Below, piece by piece: positions 46,097 through 55,618 of a DNA stretch of 64,000 nucleotides. Below the pieces are notes generated by a model. It saw only the letters and a list, made by a program, of their open reading frames with translations. It was not told the DNA's origin and ran no database searches. The stretch spans positions 1,984,001 through 2,048,000 of the forward strand of contig NZ_CP022437.1 of assembly GCF_002224365.1 (NCBI RefSeq). The letters run 5' to 3'. The first letter of the stretch is position 1, and the number at the start of each line of letters is the position of its first letter. The DNA is from Virgibacillus necropolis. Lineage in GTDB: Bacteria; Bacillota; Bacilli; Bacillales; Amphibacillaceae. Both the position numbers and the translations under genes were made by a program.

Positions 46097-46382
46097 TAGT
46101 CCATTCTACACATCCTTGCATCAGATCATTTATCGTTGTGAAATGAAAATTAACTTGCTTATTTTTAATTTGTTTTTTATAGCTTATAGGTAACTCTGAT
46201 TTCTCCCAGATCGTTTGTTGCAATTCATCATAAAGGACAGTAACAATTGTTATACGATCGGATAGCTTCTGTTGTTCTTTTTTTAGTTGTACGGAAATGG
46301 GAAGGACAGTGATAATCAACATTGTAACAATCCCAAAGGCAACTAATACTTCAATTAATGAAAATCCATTAGAGTTTTTCAA
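46047..46382 (-). CDS. comGE: Competence minor pseudopilin ComGE
   Basis: 111 residues, prepilin-type N-terminus MKNSNGFSLIEVLVAFG with Gly-Phe cleavage site for the ComC peptidase and Glu+5. The body is a short pilin head. Overlaps comGD by 14 bases and comGF by 50. Confidence 0.85.
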   Translation of the reverse strand: MKNSNGFSLIEVLVAFGIVTMLIITVLPISVQLKKEQQKLSDRITIVTVLYDELQQTIWEKSELPISYKKQIKNKQVNFHFTTINDLMQGCVEWTNVKSEKEKSCLFGYVS

Positions 46383-46818
46383 TATAACACCTTCCCTTTC
46401 CTAATGGGAAGACAATTTTATACGATGATTTGTTTGTTGTTAAAAGTAAGTTTCCAGGTTTTCGAATCGTTCCATTTGCGTTAAAGGAAATGGAACCTTC
46501 CTCTTGAAAAGTACGTAAATCAAACTTCCACTCGTCTGGGATGCTACGACGAAGTAATACCTTACTTCCGTGCCCACTTGAGACGAAATAGTTGTTTGTC
46601 TCAAATGTCATAATGATGTTGTCTGTTGATAAGTACGAAATACTTTGCATATACAAAAGATCGTTTTCAAGTGTGGTTAAAAATTGCTCTTCCTTTTGGT
46701 TATCTAAAATGGAAACTTTTATGGGTGCACTCAGCAAAAGTAATAGTGAAAGAACACCCATAACAAATAATATCTCAATTAGTGTGAAGCCGTTTTTATT
46801 TTGCATGATGTACATCAC
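46369..46818 (-). CDS. comGD: Competence minor pseudopilin ComGD
   Basis: 149 residues from GTG 46818 (ATG codons at 46815 and 46806 are alternatives; the last gives MQNKNGFTLIEILFVMG, the most natural prepilin leader). The class III signal NGFTLIE and helix are clear. A helical stem and beta-rich C-terminus follow. Starts one base after the comGC stop. Confidence 0.87.
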   Translation of the reverse strand: MMYIMQNKNGFTLIEILFVMGVLSLLLLLSAPIKVSILDNQKEEQFLTTLENDLLYMQSISYLSTDNIIMTFETNNYFVSSGHGSKVLLRRSIPDEWKFDLRTFQEEGSISFNANGTIRKPGNLLLTTNKSSYKIVFPLGKGRCYIEKL

Positions 46819-46819
46819 T

Positions 46820-47128
46820 TTATGGTTCTGTTACAGTTCCATCAGTTGGATTATAGCCTAAAGCTTTACCGTTTTTACATGTCTTTTGCTCCGTGTTTAT
46901 ATAGTTTTCTGATTGCAAGATTTCAAGTGAAGCAGGGTAGGATCCCTTATCCAAGTAATACGATTCTACCTGAGTCTGTACAACCGCAGCTAATGCTCCA
47001 CAACCTTTTGCATAAACGTCCTTACTTTTATCACTTAAGTTTGGAACAATTAATATGATCAAAACAGATATGATCATAAGGACAATTAACATTTCTATCA
47101 ATGTGAAACCTTTTTGATTTTTAAACAT
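46820..47128 (-). CDS. comGC: Major competence pseudopilin ComGC
   Basis: 102 residues, the main pseudopilus subunit that carries DNA across the wall. The leader MFKNQKGFTLIEM gives the processing site before Phe. Two Cys residues (KGCGALAA and QKTCKNG) fit the intramolecular disulfide made by BdbDC. AATGGAGG precedes the ATG. Confidence 0.94.
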   Translation of the reverse strand: MFKNQKGFTLIEMLIVLMIISVLIILIVPNLSDKSKDVYAKGCGALAAVVQTQVESYYLDKGSYPASLEILQSENYINTEQKTCKNGKALGYNPTDGTVTEP

Positions 47129-47141
47129 AATAAAACCTCCA

Positions 47142-48197
47142 TTAAATTGTTTTAATAAGCTGAAACATAGGCCACATTAATGTGGTATAAATTAATACAA
47201 TAAAACCAGCTAATAAAACAAAAAATACTGGCTGTATATAGGTAATGGCTTTCGTGACTTTGTGATTAAGCTCCTCCGTTATAATCCCTGCGTAAATCTT
47301 TAAATCCTTTTCTAGTGCATGTATATCAGCATTTTTTTGAAAAATATGTGCGATTTGTTTTTCCAATAAGAATGATTGGGATAGTAAATAGCTAATATGA
47401 TGACCCCTGTTTAACTCATTCATCATTAAAATGGAATAATACGAAAGAATAGGAAGTTGTTTTTGGTTAGACATGATGGTTAAAATGTCTTTAATGGATA
47501 TGCCAGTTTTTAACAAGGAGCTAAAGTGGGTCGCGAACAAGAAAGAGGTTTGGATCCGTTTGTAATTTCGGTAAATTGGGATGCGTTGATATAGTTTGAT
47601 TTGGTCTTGAATGCTAATTTTATGCCGAATAAATTTCCATATCAGTAGCGAAATAAACACGCTGATAATGCTTATCCAAATGAATGTTCCAAACATATCA
47701 ATTATCGCTAGGGATAATGATATGGTAGAAGATGTTTCATTGTTGGCGGAAAATAAGTTGGAAAATGAAGGTAGAATAGAATTTTTAACAAAGTATAGCA
47801 GGATAGAAAAGATGACGAGAAGAACCAGGGGATATCGAATGGTTTGTTGGAACTTAGCAGTGAATTCAATTCTTTGCTGGAACATTTCCGTACACTTTTC
47901 TAAACTTGCTTGGATATCACCATTCACGCGAACAAAATATAAGTAGGTAGTGATTGTTTGATTAAAGGAAGCTTGTTCAAATGCTTCATCTAACGTATTA
48001 CCATTCTTAAGCGCGTGAACAATGATTGTAGTGGGTTCAACCATTTGGTTATCCCATTTCATAACATCTAGTGCATCAAGTAAACTATAGCCATTTTTTA
48101 ATAGCCTTAAAAGTCGGGACAGGTATAACAATTGGGTTTCTTTCTTTAACTTGATGCGTCTAGATGGAATTAAAAATTTCTTTTGAAATAAATCCAT
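47142..48197 (-). CDS. comGB: Competence platform protein ComGB
   Basis: GspF/PilC-type polytopic membrane protein, 351 residues, with the tandem T2SSF domains (about 20-135 and 215-340) and hydrophobic helices near 120-142, 168-190 and 322-345. It links the ComGA ATPase to pseudopilus assembly. The start overlaps comGA's end by 38 bases, implying coupled translation. Confidence 0.92.
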   Translation of the reverse strand: MDLFQKKFLIPSRRIKLKKETQLLYLSRLLRLLKNGYSLLDALDVMKWDNQMVEPTTIIVHALKNGNTLDEAFEQASFNQTITTYLYFVRVNGDIQASLEKCTEMFQQRIEFTAKFQQTIRYPLVLLVIFSILLYFVKNSILPSFSNLFSANNETSSTISLSLAIIDMFGTFIWISIISVFISLLIWKFIRHKISIQDQIKLYQRIPIYRNYKRIQTSFLFATHFSSLLKTGISIKDILTIMSNQKQLPILSYYSILMMNELNRGHHISYLLSQSFLLEKQIAHIFQKNADIHALEKDLKIYAGIITEELNHKVTKAITYIQPVFFVLLAGFIVLIYTTLMWPMFQLIKTI

Positions 48198-49170
48198 ACA
48201 TATATGCCTTCCTCCTTAAATTATCAAAGGTTTGGAACGTGGATAGTTTGTTCACGTCTTCTCCTTGTATAGCACGATTGAGTATGGTACCGTCTAATAA
48301 TTCTAGAATTGCTGCCCTCCTTGAAATTGATTTATCCACTTGAATAGGCACTAGCTGTAATGCGGCAACTGCAATAAGTGATTGTTGTAAATCGGTTACC
48401 TTTAATCCCATTTCAAGTAACCGGTGGATCGTACCTTCCGCATTTTTGGCGTGCAACGTACTTAAAACCAAATGGCCAGTGAGTGATGCATCAAACGCAA
48501 ATTTGGCAGTTTCCTTGTCTCGAATCTCTCCAACCATTATAATATCTGGATCATGTCTTAATGCGGCCTTTAATCCAGCCTGATAGGTAATCCCAGCTTT
48601 TTCGTTTACTTGTACTTGTAAGATATTCGAAATTTCTTTTTCAACTGGGTCTTCTAATGTGATGGTTTGATAAGATTCTTCTGCAAGGATTGTTTGAAGT
48701 AATGCGTATAATGTGGTTGTTTTTCCACTTCCGGTTGGGCCAGTGAATAGGATGATCCCTGAACGGTTTTTAATCCATTCTCTTAACTTTTTAAGTTGGT
48801 AAGGAAAAAGAAAAAGTTGTTCTAGGGTTAGAATTTCATCTTGTGGTAAAATTCTAATTGCGAGGCTTTCCATATGGTTAACAGGAAGAGTAGATAACCG
48901 AAGTGCATAATGCTGTGATTGAACACTATACGTAATAATTCCATTTTGCGGTTTGCGTATTTCACCAATATCCATTCCAGATGTAAACTTATAGTAAGTG
49001 AGTAACAACTGATAGTGTGTTACATGTATGGTTCGATGAAAAACTCGTTTACCATGGATTCGGAAGTAAATATCGGTATGGTTTGGATATGGGTAGAAAT
49101 GAATGTCTGATGCAAAAGCATCAAAAGAAGCTAATAGCAGTTTTTCTGAGAGGTTAGCTGCGGAGTTCAA
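48160..49170 (-). CDS. comGA: Competence traffic ATPase ComGA
   Basis: GspE/PilB-type ATPase, 336 residues, driving pseudopilus assembly for DNA uptake. The Walker A FTGPTGSGKTTTLY is around 145-158, Asp box TLEDPVE, Walker B IIMVGEIRDKETA and the His box LSTLHAKNAEG follow. It starts at TTG 49170 behind AAGGAGGTGAT. The upstream A/T-rich tract (49171-49265) with a TATACT -10 is where ComK would act, but no clean ComK box is evident. Confidence 0.95.
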   Translation of the reverse strand: MNSAANLSEKLLLASFDAFASDIHFYPYPNHTDIYFRIHGKRVFHRTIHVTHYQLLLTYYKFTSGMDIGEIRKPQNGIITYSVQSQHYALRLSTLPVNHMESLAIRILPQDEILTLEQLFLFPYQLKKLREWIKNRSGIILFTGPTGSGKTTTLYALLQTILAEESYQTITLEDPVEKEISNILQVQVNEKAGITYQAGLKAALRHDPDIIMVGEIRDKETAKFAFDASLTGHLVLSTLHAKNAEGTIHRLLEMGLKVTDLQQSLIAVAALQLVPIQVDKSISRRAAILELLDGTILNRAIQGEDVNKLSTFQTFDNLRRKAYMYGFISKEIFNSI

Positions 49171-49272
49171 TGACGTATCACCTCCTTATTTTTCGCAACA
49201 AAGTATACTATTCGACAACATTTGGCAAACTCCTTCTTTTTTTATAAAAAAATTTTAAAGGGAATGATAAAA

Positions 49273-49773
49273 ATGAAAAATATCTATTTAATTGGCTTTA
49301 TGGGAAGTGGCAAGAGCTCTGTAGGGAAAAGTTTATGTATCCTTTTGGACTGCGATTATGTAGATACTGATACTGTAGTTGAAGAAAAGAATAATAAAAC
49401 AATCGTTGATATTTTTGCGAGCGAAGGAGAAAACGCCTTTCGTATATATGAATCAAAGGTATTACGGGAAGTGCCTTTTGAAAATTGTGTTGTTTCTACT
49501 GGTGGTGGCATTATAGAGAATGAAAAAAATGTCGAACAAATGAAAAACACAGGTATTATCGTATATTTAGAAACCTCCTTTTCTAAAATTGATGAGCGGC
49601 TGAAAATGGATCTATCGAGACCATTATGGAATCAAAACAAGCAAAAAAAGAAAGAACTATTTGAAAAACGTATAGATTTGTATCGTAGCTGTGCGAATGT
49701 GACGGTGAAGACAGACGATAAATCATATCATGACGTTGCTGCTGAGGTTGTAAGTTACATAGTAGGGGAATAA
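49273..49773 (+). CDS. aroK: Shikimate kinase
   Basis: Fifth step of the shikimate pathway (shikimate to shikimate-3-phosphate), 166 residues. P-loop GFMGSGKSSVGK is at about 7-18, and the shikimate-binding region has DTDTVVE, ENAFRIYE and TGGGIIENE. ATG 49273 is the best-spaced start behind AAAGGGA. Divergent from comGA, sharing a 100-base regulatory gap. Confidence 0.93.
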   Translation: MKNIYLIGFMGSGKSSVGKSLCILLDCDYVDTDTVVEEKNNKTIVDIFASEGENAFRIYESKVLREVPFENCVVSTGGGIIENEKNVEQMKNTGIIVYLETSFSKIDERLKMDLSRPLWNQNKQKKKELFEKRIDLYRSCANVTVKTDDKSYHDVAAEVVSYIVGE

Positions 49774-49816
49774 AAACTCATTAAACAAGCCATACTAGAA
49801 ATAAGAGGTGATTATA

Positions 49817-49996
49817 ATGAGTGGAAATGATTATATTAAATATCTAACAGGTCGAATTATTACTTATTTAGACTTATCATCCGATGAGAAAAAAGAGCGG
49901 AAGCAAAAGCATAAAAAGTCTCAACATGCACTATCAAATCGATGGTTAGGGATGGTCCCTTTTGCAATGAAAATGTTTTGGAGGAAAGCGAATTAG
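49817..49996 (+). CDS. yqzE: YqzE family small protein
   Basis: 59 residues, basic, helical; NDYIKYLTGRIITYLD and the Trp/Arg-rich C-terminus (NRWLGMVPFAMKMFW) match YqzE, which lies beside comG in B. subtilis. Its function is unknown. ATG 49817 follows AGAGGTGAT. A strong terminator follows. Confidence 0.82.
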   Translation: MSGNDYIKYLTGRIITYLDLSSDEKKERKQKHKKSQHALSNRWLGMVPFAMKMFWRKAN

Positions 49997-50037
49997 TAGG
50001 CTGTTTTTAAAAACAGCCTACTAATTCTTTTTTTGGC
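49990..50037 (+). terminator. Terminator after yqzE
   Basis: GAATTAGTAGGCTGTTTTT pairs with AAAAACAGCCTACTAATTC, then seven T. Confidence 0.93.
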
Positions 50038-50214
50038 AGTTAAGAAAGTATAAATCCTTTCTTACTGCATAAGTGCAACTAAGGCTTTCGCCATTAAGGT
50101 TTGGCGATAAGCCGAGTTTTCTAATTTATCAAATTATAAATTTGGAACAATGTGGATAAATGAGGTCCATTATCAGCACCGCCGGTAATAACCGGGTGCT
50201 TGCGCTTTTGTTCT

Positions 50215-51009
50215 TTATGAATGAAAATCCTCCGTTAGATAGAAAATTCCTCCATTAATTACTTTATAGTTAACTTTTGGTGTATAGCGTTCCTTCATAT
50301 CATCAATTTCTCTTTGCATGTGTTCATTATTTGCCTCATCGTCTGCACTACTTGTATAGAAGTGCTTTATTAAACCTGTTTCGTCTTCAAGGGTTTGTAA
50401 TGATTCGTCTGCCCATTGGTGTGATTGATTGTTAATATAATCATCTAGCACATTTTCTATTCGATGAAAACCACTTTCCATCTTAATGATTGGTGCAATG
50501 GTATAACAATAGTCGTCAATAGCAGGTTTGAGCGTGATGTTTTGTAACAAGTCCATCATGTCTTTATACATCAGTCCATTGATTAGATGTAGACCCAGCG
50601 ATACAATCTCATCCTTATTTTGTTTGCCTTGATAACTAATTTTTATATTAACAACTAGCCACGGATATAATGCAGTTTTTTTGGTTGATTGATCAGATTG
50701 AAAAAGCCTTGTATAGCGTTCATGATCTACAAGGTTTTTTAGAATTTGCTGTAAACGCGGGCTTCCAAAATGAATCCAGTCTCCTTTACCATCACGCTTA
50801 TCAGGGTTTGTAATTAGGGTAAGGGTAGTTGTTTCGCCTTCTCTTCCCATGTTTTTTATATAATGCCAATAAAAAGGTCTATTCATTAATGCCTTATCAA
50901 TTTCTTCTGTTAGCTTAACTTCTAATACACCATCATGATTGTTTTGTATATGACAATGATGGGCAGTGAAGTAATCATATAAGAACGTGTTTAAGTTCTC
51001 AATTGCCAT
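50215..51009 (-). CDS. yqhG: YqhG family protein
   Basis: 264-residue soluble protein matching B. subtilis YqhG by partner, size and the MAIENLNTFLYDYFTAH start. No catalytic motif is recognised. The start at 51009 lies inside the end of yqhH (11-base overlap), so the two are co-translated. It is probably a dedicated partner of the helicase; this is inferred from the conserved pairing. Confidence 0.85.
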   Translation of the reverse strand: MAIENLNTFLYDYFTAHHCHIQNNHDGVLEVKLTEEIDKALMNRPFYWHYIKNMGREGETTTLTLITNPDKRDGKGDWIHFGSPRLQQILKNLVDHERYTRLFQSDQSTKKTALYPWLVVNIKISYQGKQNKDEIVSLGLHLINGLMYKDMMDLLQNITLKPAIDDYCYTIAPIIKMESGFHRIENVLDDYINNQSHQWADESLQTLEDETGLIKHFYTSSADDEANNEHMQREIDDMKERYTPKVNYKVINGGIFYLTEDFHS

Positions 51010-52657
51010 ATTGCTGTTCCTCGCTTTCTGTGCAGTCTGAAGTACTTTCAATAATGGAGGTGAGATTATTTAGTTTGATTCTCGTTTCACCTTCTGAGGA
51101 TGATTCTGCAAAGATAGTCTGTATTTCCTTTTCCATGTCCTTAATGTTTAACTCAGCAAGAATAGCGTCCAAATTTCCAATGACACGTTCAAATAAATTA
51201 ATTTTTTCATATAACAAACTCATAATATGTTCTTCTACAGTTTCTTTAATTGCTAAGTTGTAAATGAATACATCATTTTCTTGACCATATCGATGAATTC
51301 TTCCGATACGTTGCTCAAGTCGCATAGGATTCCAAGGTAAGTCATAGTTAATTAAGTGATGGCAAAATTGCAGGTTAATCCCTTCACCACCAGCTTCTGT
51401 TGCAATTAACACTTGAGCATGGTTTTGAAATAACTGTTTCATCCAGTCTTTTTTTCCACGTTTAAATCCGCCTCTAAATGGAACAGACGTTATACCATGT
51501 TGCTGCAATGTCCACTGTAAAAATAGTTGGGTCGAACGATATTCTGTGAAAATAATAACTTTTTCATCCCCAATATTTTTCACAAGCTCAACTAATTTTT
51601 GTGCCTTACTATGGTTTGGTAATTGTTCGATTTTCGAAAGAATTGGCTCAAATCCAGTTACTTCAGGTGACTTTTCTTGCATCTTTTTCATCGATAAATA
51701 ACAAGCTTCTCTTGAGGAACACAATTCTCTTTGTAATGTTATTTTCGTTAATCCTGGTAATTGAGCAGATAAATTATTTAATTCATCATATACAGCTCGT
51801 TCTTCGTCTGAAAAAGGAATCCAAATAGTATCGATATGGCGTTTAACTGTATTTAATTCTGTGTTTATTCGGGTATTTCTCACCATTACTTGTTGTATTA
51901 ACTGCTTTAAATACTTATCCTCTTTAATTTTTTTTCGATCTGTACCATAACGTTTTAAAAACTCTTCATAATTTCCCAAGTAACCTGGTTTTAATATAGA
52001 AACCAAGTTAAAAATATCGGATAGTTTATTTTGTACAGGAGTAGCAGTTAACAAAAGACAATATTTTTTCTTTAGAGACCTGACAAATTCATAGTTTTGC
52101 GTTTTATGGTTCTTTAATTTATGGGCTTCATCTATTAAAATGAAGTCAAAATTTAGTTCAGAAATTTGATCACGATGTTGATCTCGTTTTGCAGTATCGA
52201 TGGAGGATACGATAACGTCGCATTGATCCCATGCATAATTTTTCCGAAACGATACAGCTGGGATATAAAATTTTTCTTGTAGCTCTAAGACCCACTGATT
52301 TACTAGTGATGCTGGAACAAGAATGAGGACCTTTTGAATTAAGCCACGTACCATGTATTCTTTTAGAATCAGGCCAGCCTCAATCGTTTTTCCTAACCCA
52401 ACCTCATCAGCTAATATTGCCCTTCCGTTCATTTGTTCAATAACTTGTTTGGCGCAATCAAGCTGGTGGGGAAGAAAATTCACATGTGGTACATACTTAA
52501 GTGAACGTAATTCGTTAAATGTTGGCGTCATTGTTGTTAGTTCCGCCTGATAAGACATTTGGAATAGCTCCCAGGTGGAAAATGGACCATTTTGTTCAAA
52601 TGTATTACTAAAGTCATTAATAAACGTGTTATCTTTTTCGATATGGATAGAGTTCAT
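50999..52657 (-). CDS. yqhH: SNF2-family helicase YqhH
   Basis: SWI2/SNF2-type ATPase, 552 residues. Helicase motifs in order: LADEVGLGKTIEAG (I), DEAHKLKN (II), LLTATPVQNKLSD (III), then the C-terminal RecA fold with FTEYRSTQLFLQW, TEAGGEGINLQFC and NPMRLEQRIGRIHRYGQ. ATG 52657 follows AAGGAAGATT; a longer upstream frame lacks a ribosome site. It probably remodels protein-DNA complexes or RNA polymerase (RapA-like), but its role is not established. Confidence 0.93.
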   Translation of the reverse strand: MNSIHIEKDNTFINDFSNTFEQNGPFSTWELFQMSYQAELTTMTPTFNELRSLKYVPHVNFLPHQLDCAKQVIEQMNGRAILADEVGLGKTIEAGLILKEYMVRGLIQKVLILVPASLVNQWVLELQEKFYIPAVSFRKNYAWDQCDVIVSSIDTAKRDQHRDQISELNFDFILIDEAHKLKNHKTQNYEFVRSLKKKYCLLLTATPVQNKLSDIFNLVSILKPGYLGNYEEFLKRYGTDRKKIKEDKYLKQLIQQVMVRNTRINTELNTVKRHIDTIWIPFSDEERAVYDELNNLSAQLPGLTKITLQRELCSSREACYLSMKKMQEKSPEVTGFEPILSKIEQLPNHSKAQKLVELVKNIGDEKVIIFTEYRSTQLFLQWTLQQHGITSVPFRGGFKRGKKDWMKQLFQNHAQVLIATEAGGEGINLQFCHHLINYDLPWNPMRLEQRIGRIHRYGQENDVFIYNLAIKETVEEHIMSLLYEKINLFERVIGNLDAILAELNIKDMEKEIQTIFAESSSEGETRIKLNNLTSIIESTSDCTESEEQQYGN

Positions 52658-52811
52658 GAATAATCTTCCTTTATCAAGAGTTGTAGTATTAAATAATAAA
52701 AGTTTTGTATTTAATTCAAGCAATAGTGTGCTATAATGAAACAAATAAATAGATTTTTCGCAACTAATGGTACATAGTATAACCAATTAATACTTTTTTC
52801 ATAAAGCGAAT

Positions 52812-53128
52812 GAATACAAGGGGAGAGTTTACTGATAGCGTTTATCTATTAGTAACGCCGAAGGAGCAAACTTACGTGAATCTCTCAGGCAAAAAGACTC
52901 TTGTAGGACGCAACTCTGGAGAGTGTTTACTTATAGGATGTTCGAAAAGTCACCAAATGATAAACATCGAAATTATTCGTTTCTAATTTGGCAACTTTTC
53001 GAACACGTACTTAAAGTTAACCACCAACGAAGCAAGCATTTTTACTGAATAGAATTCAGTTAGATGCGCAACTTTCTGGTTAAAGGACAGAGATTTCCTG
53101 GTATCAGTGAAATCTCTATTTTTTTATG
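52812..53128 (+). promoter_or_regulatory. Tandem glycine riboswitch of gcvT-gcvPA-gcvPB, with inserted repeat
   Basis: Two glycine aptamers in series. Aptamer I (52816-52905) carries GGGAGAG, CGCCGAAGGAGCAAAC and CTCTCAGGCAAAAAGACTC, and its P1 ends ACAAG/CTTGT. Aptamer II (from about 52909) carries ACTCTGGAGAG, CACCAACGAAGCAAGC and AGGACAGAG. The terminator is AGAGATTTC/GAAATCTCT (53089-53117) with a T run; its left arm overlaps P1 of aptamer II, so glycine binding should turn the operon on. An 81-base repeat lies in a peripheral hairpin of aptamer II. Confidence 0.93.
52933..53013 (+). repeat. R1-family repeat inside glycine aptamer II
   Basis: GTTCGAAAAGT (52940-52950) and ACTTTTCGAAC (52994-53004) are its inverted ends, with CACCAAATGATAAAC and GTTTCTAATTTGGC inside. 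The middle of the 6.8-kb copy is missing. Flanking riboswitch bases GTTTACTT (52925-52932) and AAGTTAAC (53014-53021) still pair around it. Confidence 0.85.
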
Positions 53129-53150
53129 GCAAAAAAAGGGAGTGAATCAA

Positions 53151-54257
53151 ATGAGTGAGTTAAAACGAACACCGATTTTTCCTGAATATGAGGAATCTGG
53201 GGCAAAAACAGTTGATTTTGGTGGATGGGATTTACCGGTTCAGTTTTCTGGAATTAAGCATGAACATGAAGTAACACGTACAAAAGCTGGTTTATTTGAT
53301 GTGTCACACATGGGAGAAATTATCGTCCAGGGAGAACATAGTTTAGATTTTTTGCAGCGTGTACTAACAAATGATGTATCCAAACTAACTCCAAAACGAG
53401 CTCAATATACGATTTTGTGCTACGAAAATGGTGGTACAGTAGATGATTTAATTGTTTATATGCTTGAAGAAAACAATTATTTATTAGTTGTAAATGCAGC
53501 CAACACAGAAAAAGATTTTGCCTGGTTAAACGAACAAAATAAAGAAAATGTAACGATTGATAATGTATCGAAGGATTATGTACAGCTTGCATTACAAGGT
53601 CCAAAGGCAGAATCTATCTTACAATCTGTTACAAAAACAAATTTAAGCGATATCAAGTTTTTCCGTTTTGAAAATCCAGTTTATTTTGCAAACATTGAGG
53701 CTGGTGCAATTGTTTCTAGAACAGGGTATACCGGAGAAGACGGTTTTGAAATATACATTGATGCGGCAAGCGGCGTGGATCTATGGAAATTGCTTTTAGA
53801 AACTGGCAAAGAAGAAGGTATAGAAGCTATTGGACTTGGTGCGCGTGACACATTACGATTTGAAGCGAATTTAGCGCTATACGGCCAAGAACTTTCAAAA
53901 GATATTACACCTATTGAAGCTGGTCTAGGTTTTGCTGTTAAGGTTAAAAAAGAAGCTGACTTTATCGGTAAAAGTGTCCTCAAAGAGCAAGTAGAAAATG
54001 GTGCTGATCGGAAGCTTGTTGGTATTGAAATGATTGATAAAGGAATTCCTCGCCACGGTTATGAAGTTTTAATTGGTGAAGAAGAAGTTGGATTTGTAAC
54101 ATCTGGAACCCAATCCCCGACGTTAAATAAAAACGTAGGATTAGTACTAATTAAAAGTGAGTATGCAGAAGAAGGAACCGAAGTAGTCGTGCAGGTTCGA
54201 AAGCGTAAACTTAAAGCAAAAGTGGTTAAAACACCATTTTATAAACGCGAGAAATAG
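53151..54257 (+). CDS. gcvT: Glycine cleavage T protein (aminomethyltransferase)
   Basis: Transfers the aminomethyl carbon from the H protein lipoyl arm to tetrahydrofolate, releasing ammonia; 368 residues. FDVSHMGEI, the folate-site Asp region in [22 protein letters not shown] (split) and [18 protein letters not shown] are typical. The ATG 53151 follows AAAGGGAG; the longer frame would run into the riboswitch terminator. It is the first gene of the gcv operon. Confidence 0.96.
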   Translation: MSELKRTPIFPEYEESGAKTVDFGGWDLPVQFSGIKHEHEVTRTKAGLFDVSHMGEIIVQGEHSLDFLQRVLTNDVSKLTPKRAQYTILCYENGGTVDDLIVYMLEENNYLLVVNAANTEKDFAWLNEQNKENVTIDNVSKDYVQLALQGPKAESILQSVTKTNLSDIKFFRFENPVYFANIEAGAIVSRTGYTGEDGFEIYIDAASGVDLWKLLLETGKEEGIEAIGLGARDTLRFEANLALYGQELSKDITPIEAGLGFAVKVKKEADFIGKSVLKEQVENGADRKLVGIEMIDKGIPRHGYEVLIGEEEVGFVTSGTQSPTLNKNVGLVLIKSEYAEEGTEVVVQVRKRKLKAKVVKTPFYKREK

Positions 54258-54268
54258 GAGGGATTGTA

Positions 54269-55618
54269 ATGGAATTTCGTTATTTACCGATGACAGAAGC
54301 GGATAAGAAAGAAATGTTAGCTACAATTGGTGTTGATTCAACCGAAGAGCTATTTTCTGACATACCGAAACAGGTTCGTTTGAAAAAAGATCTTGATTTA
54401 AAGGTACCAACAAGCGAAGTTGAGTTAAAGAAAGAATTGGCGGCTATGGCTAACAAGAATGCAAATTTAGTTGAATACAGTTCTTTCCTTGGTGCAGGAG
54501 TTTATGATCATTATATTCCATCGGTTGTAGATCATGTAATATCGCGCTCAGAATTTTACACTGCTTATACACCGTATCAACCCGAAATATCGCAAGGGGA
54601 ATTACAAGCAATATTTGAATTTCAGACAATGATTTGTGAGTTGACAGGAATGGCCGTAGCGAATTCCTCCATGTATGATGGCGGAACAGCACTTGCTGAG
54701 GCTGTTAATTTAAGTTCTGCAATGACAAGAAAGAAAAAAATTCTTGTATCAAAAGCTATCCATCCAGAATCAAGAGCGGTTATTGATTCTTATGCAAAAG
54801 GACCAAATCTAGAAATAATTGAAATAGATCATAAAAATGGTTTAACGGATTTAGATCAACTAGCTAGCGAATTAGATGAAGATACTGCTAGTGTTGTTGT
54901 CCAATATCCGAACTTTTTTGGCCAAATTGAACCGTTGGAACAAATCAATAAGCTAGTTAGTCAACAAAAGAAAACAATGCTTATTACGTCTAGTAATCCA
55001 CTAGCTCTAGGATACTTGACTCCTCCTGGCGAATTTGGTGCAGATATTGTTGTTGGTGATACACAGGTATTTGGAATCCCAGCACAATTCGGTGGACCAC
55101 ATTGTGGATATTTTGCTACAACTGAAAAGTTAATGCGCAAGGTACCCGGGCGTTTAGTAGGTCAAACGAAAGATGAAGATGGTGTACGAGGTTTCGTATT
55201 AACATTACAGGCTCGCGAACAACATATCAGACGTGATAAAGCAACATCTAATATTTGCTCAAACCAAGCGTTAAATGCATTAGCAAGTTCTGTAGCAATG
55301 AGCTCGATTGGTAAACACGGAATTAAAAAAATGGCTAAGTTAAACATGCAAAAGGCGCGTTATGCCAAACAGCAATTACAGGATTCTGGTATTTCCGTAA
55401 CAACAGAAGGTCCATTTTTCAATGAAATTGTCGTGAAATTAAATGGTTCAGTAACTGCTATTAATGAGCAGCTGTTGGAAAAAGGAATTGTCGGTGGGTA
55501 TGATCTAGAACGTGCATATCCAGAATTAAAGGGTCACATGTTAGTAGCGGTTACAGAAATTCGTTCAAAAGCTGAAATTGATGCTTTTGTTAAGGAACTG
55601 GGGGATATTAATGGCTAA
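54269..55618 (+). CDS. gcvPA: Glycine decarboxylase subunit 1 (GcvPA)
   Basis: N-terminal half of the split P protein of the glycine cleavage system, 449 residues, PLP-type fold without the PLP lysine. [35 protein letters not shown] and [18 protein letters not shown] are characteristic. It pairs with GcvPB to decarboxylate glycine. The ATG follows TAGGAGGG, 11 bases after gcvT; its end overlaps gcvPB by 8 bases. Confidence 0.97.
   Translation: MEFRYLPMTEADKKEMLATIGVDSTEELFSDIPKQVRLKKDLDLKVPTSEVELKKELAAMANKNANLVEYSSFLGAGVYDHYIPSVVDHVISRSEFYTAYTPYQPEISQGELQAIFEFQTMICELTGMAVANSSMYDGGTALAEAVNLSSAMTRKKKILVSKAIHPESRAVIDSYAKGPNLEIIEIDHKNGLTDLDQLASELDEDTASVVVQYPNFFGQIEPLEQINKLVSQQKKTMLITSSNPLALGYLTPPGEFGADIVVGDTQVFGIPAQFGGPHCGYFATTEKLMRKVPGRLVGQTKDEDGVRGFVLTLQAREQHIRRDKATSNICSNQALNALASSVAMSSIGKHGIKKMAKLNMQKARYAKQQLQDSGISVTTEGPFFNEIVVKLNGSVTAINEQLLEKGIVGGYDLERAYPELKGHMLVAVTEIRSKAEIDAFVKELGDING

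Noticed and set aside
49171-49265. ComK box upstream of comGA
   Set aside because: The tract is A/T-rich, but no pair of AAAA-N5-TTTT boxes at correct spacing could be placed with confidence.
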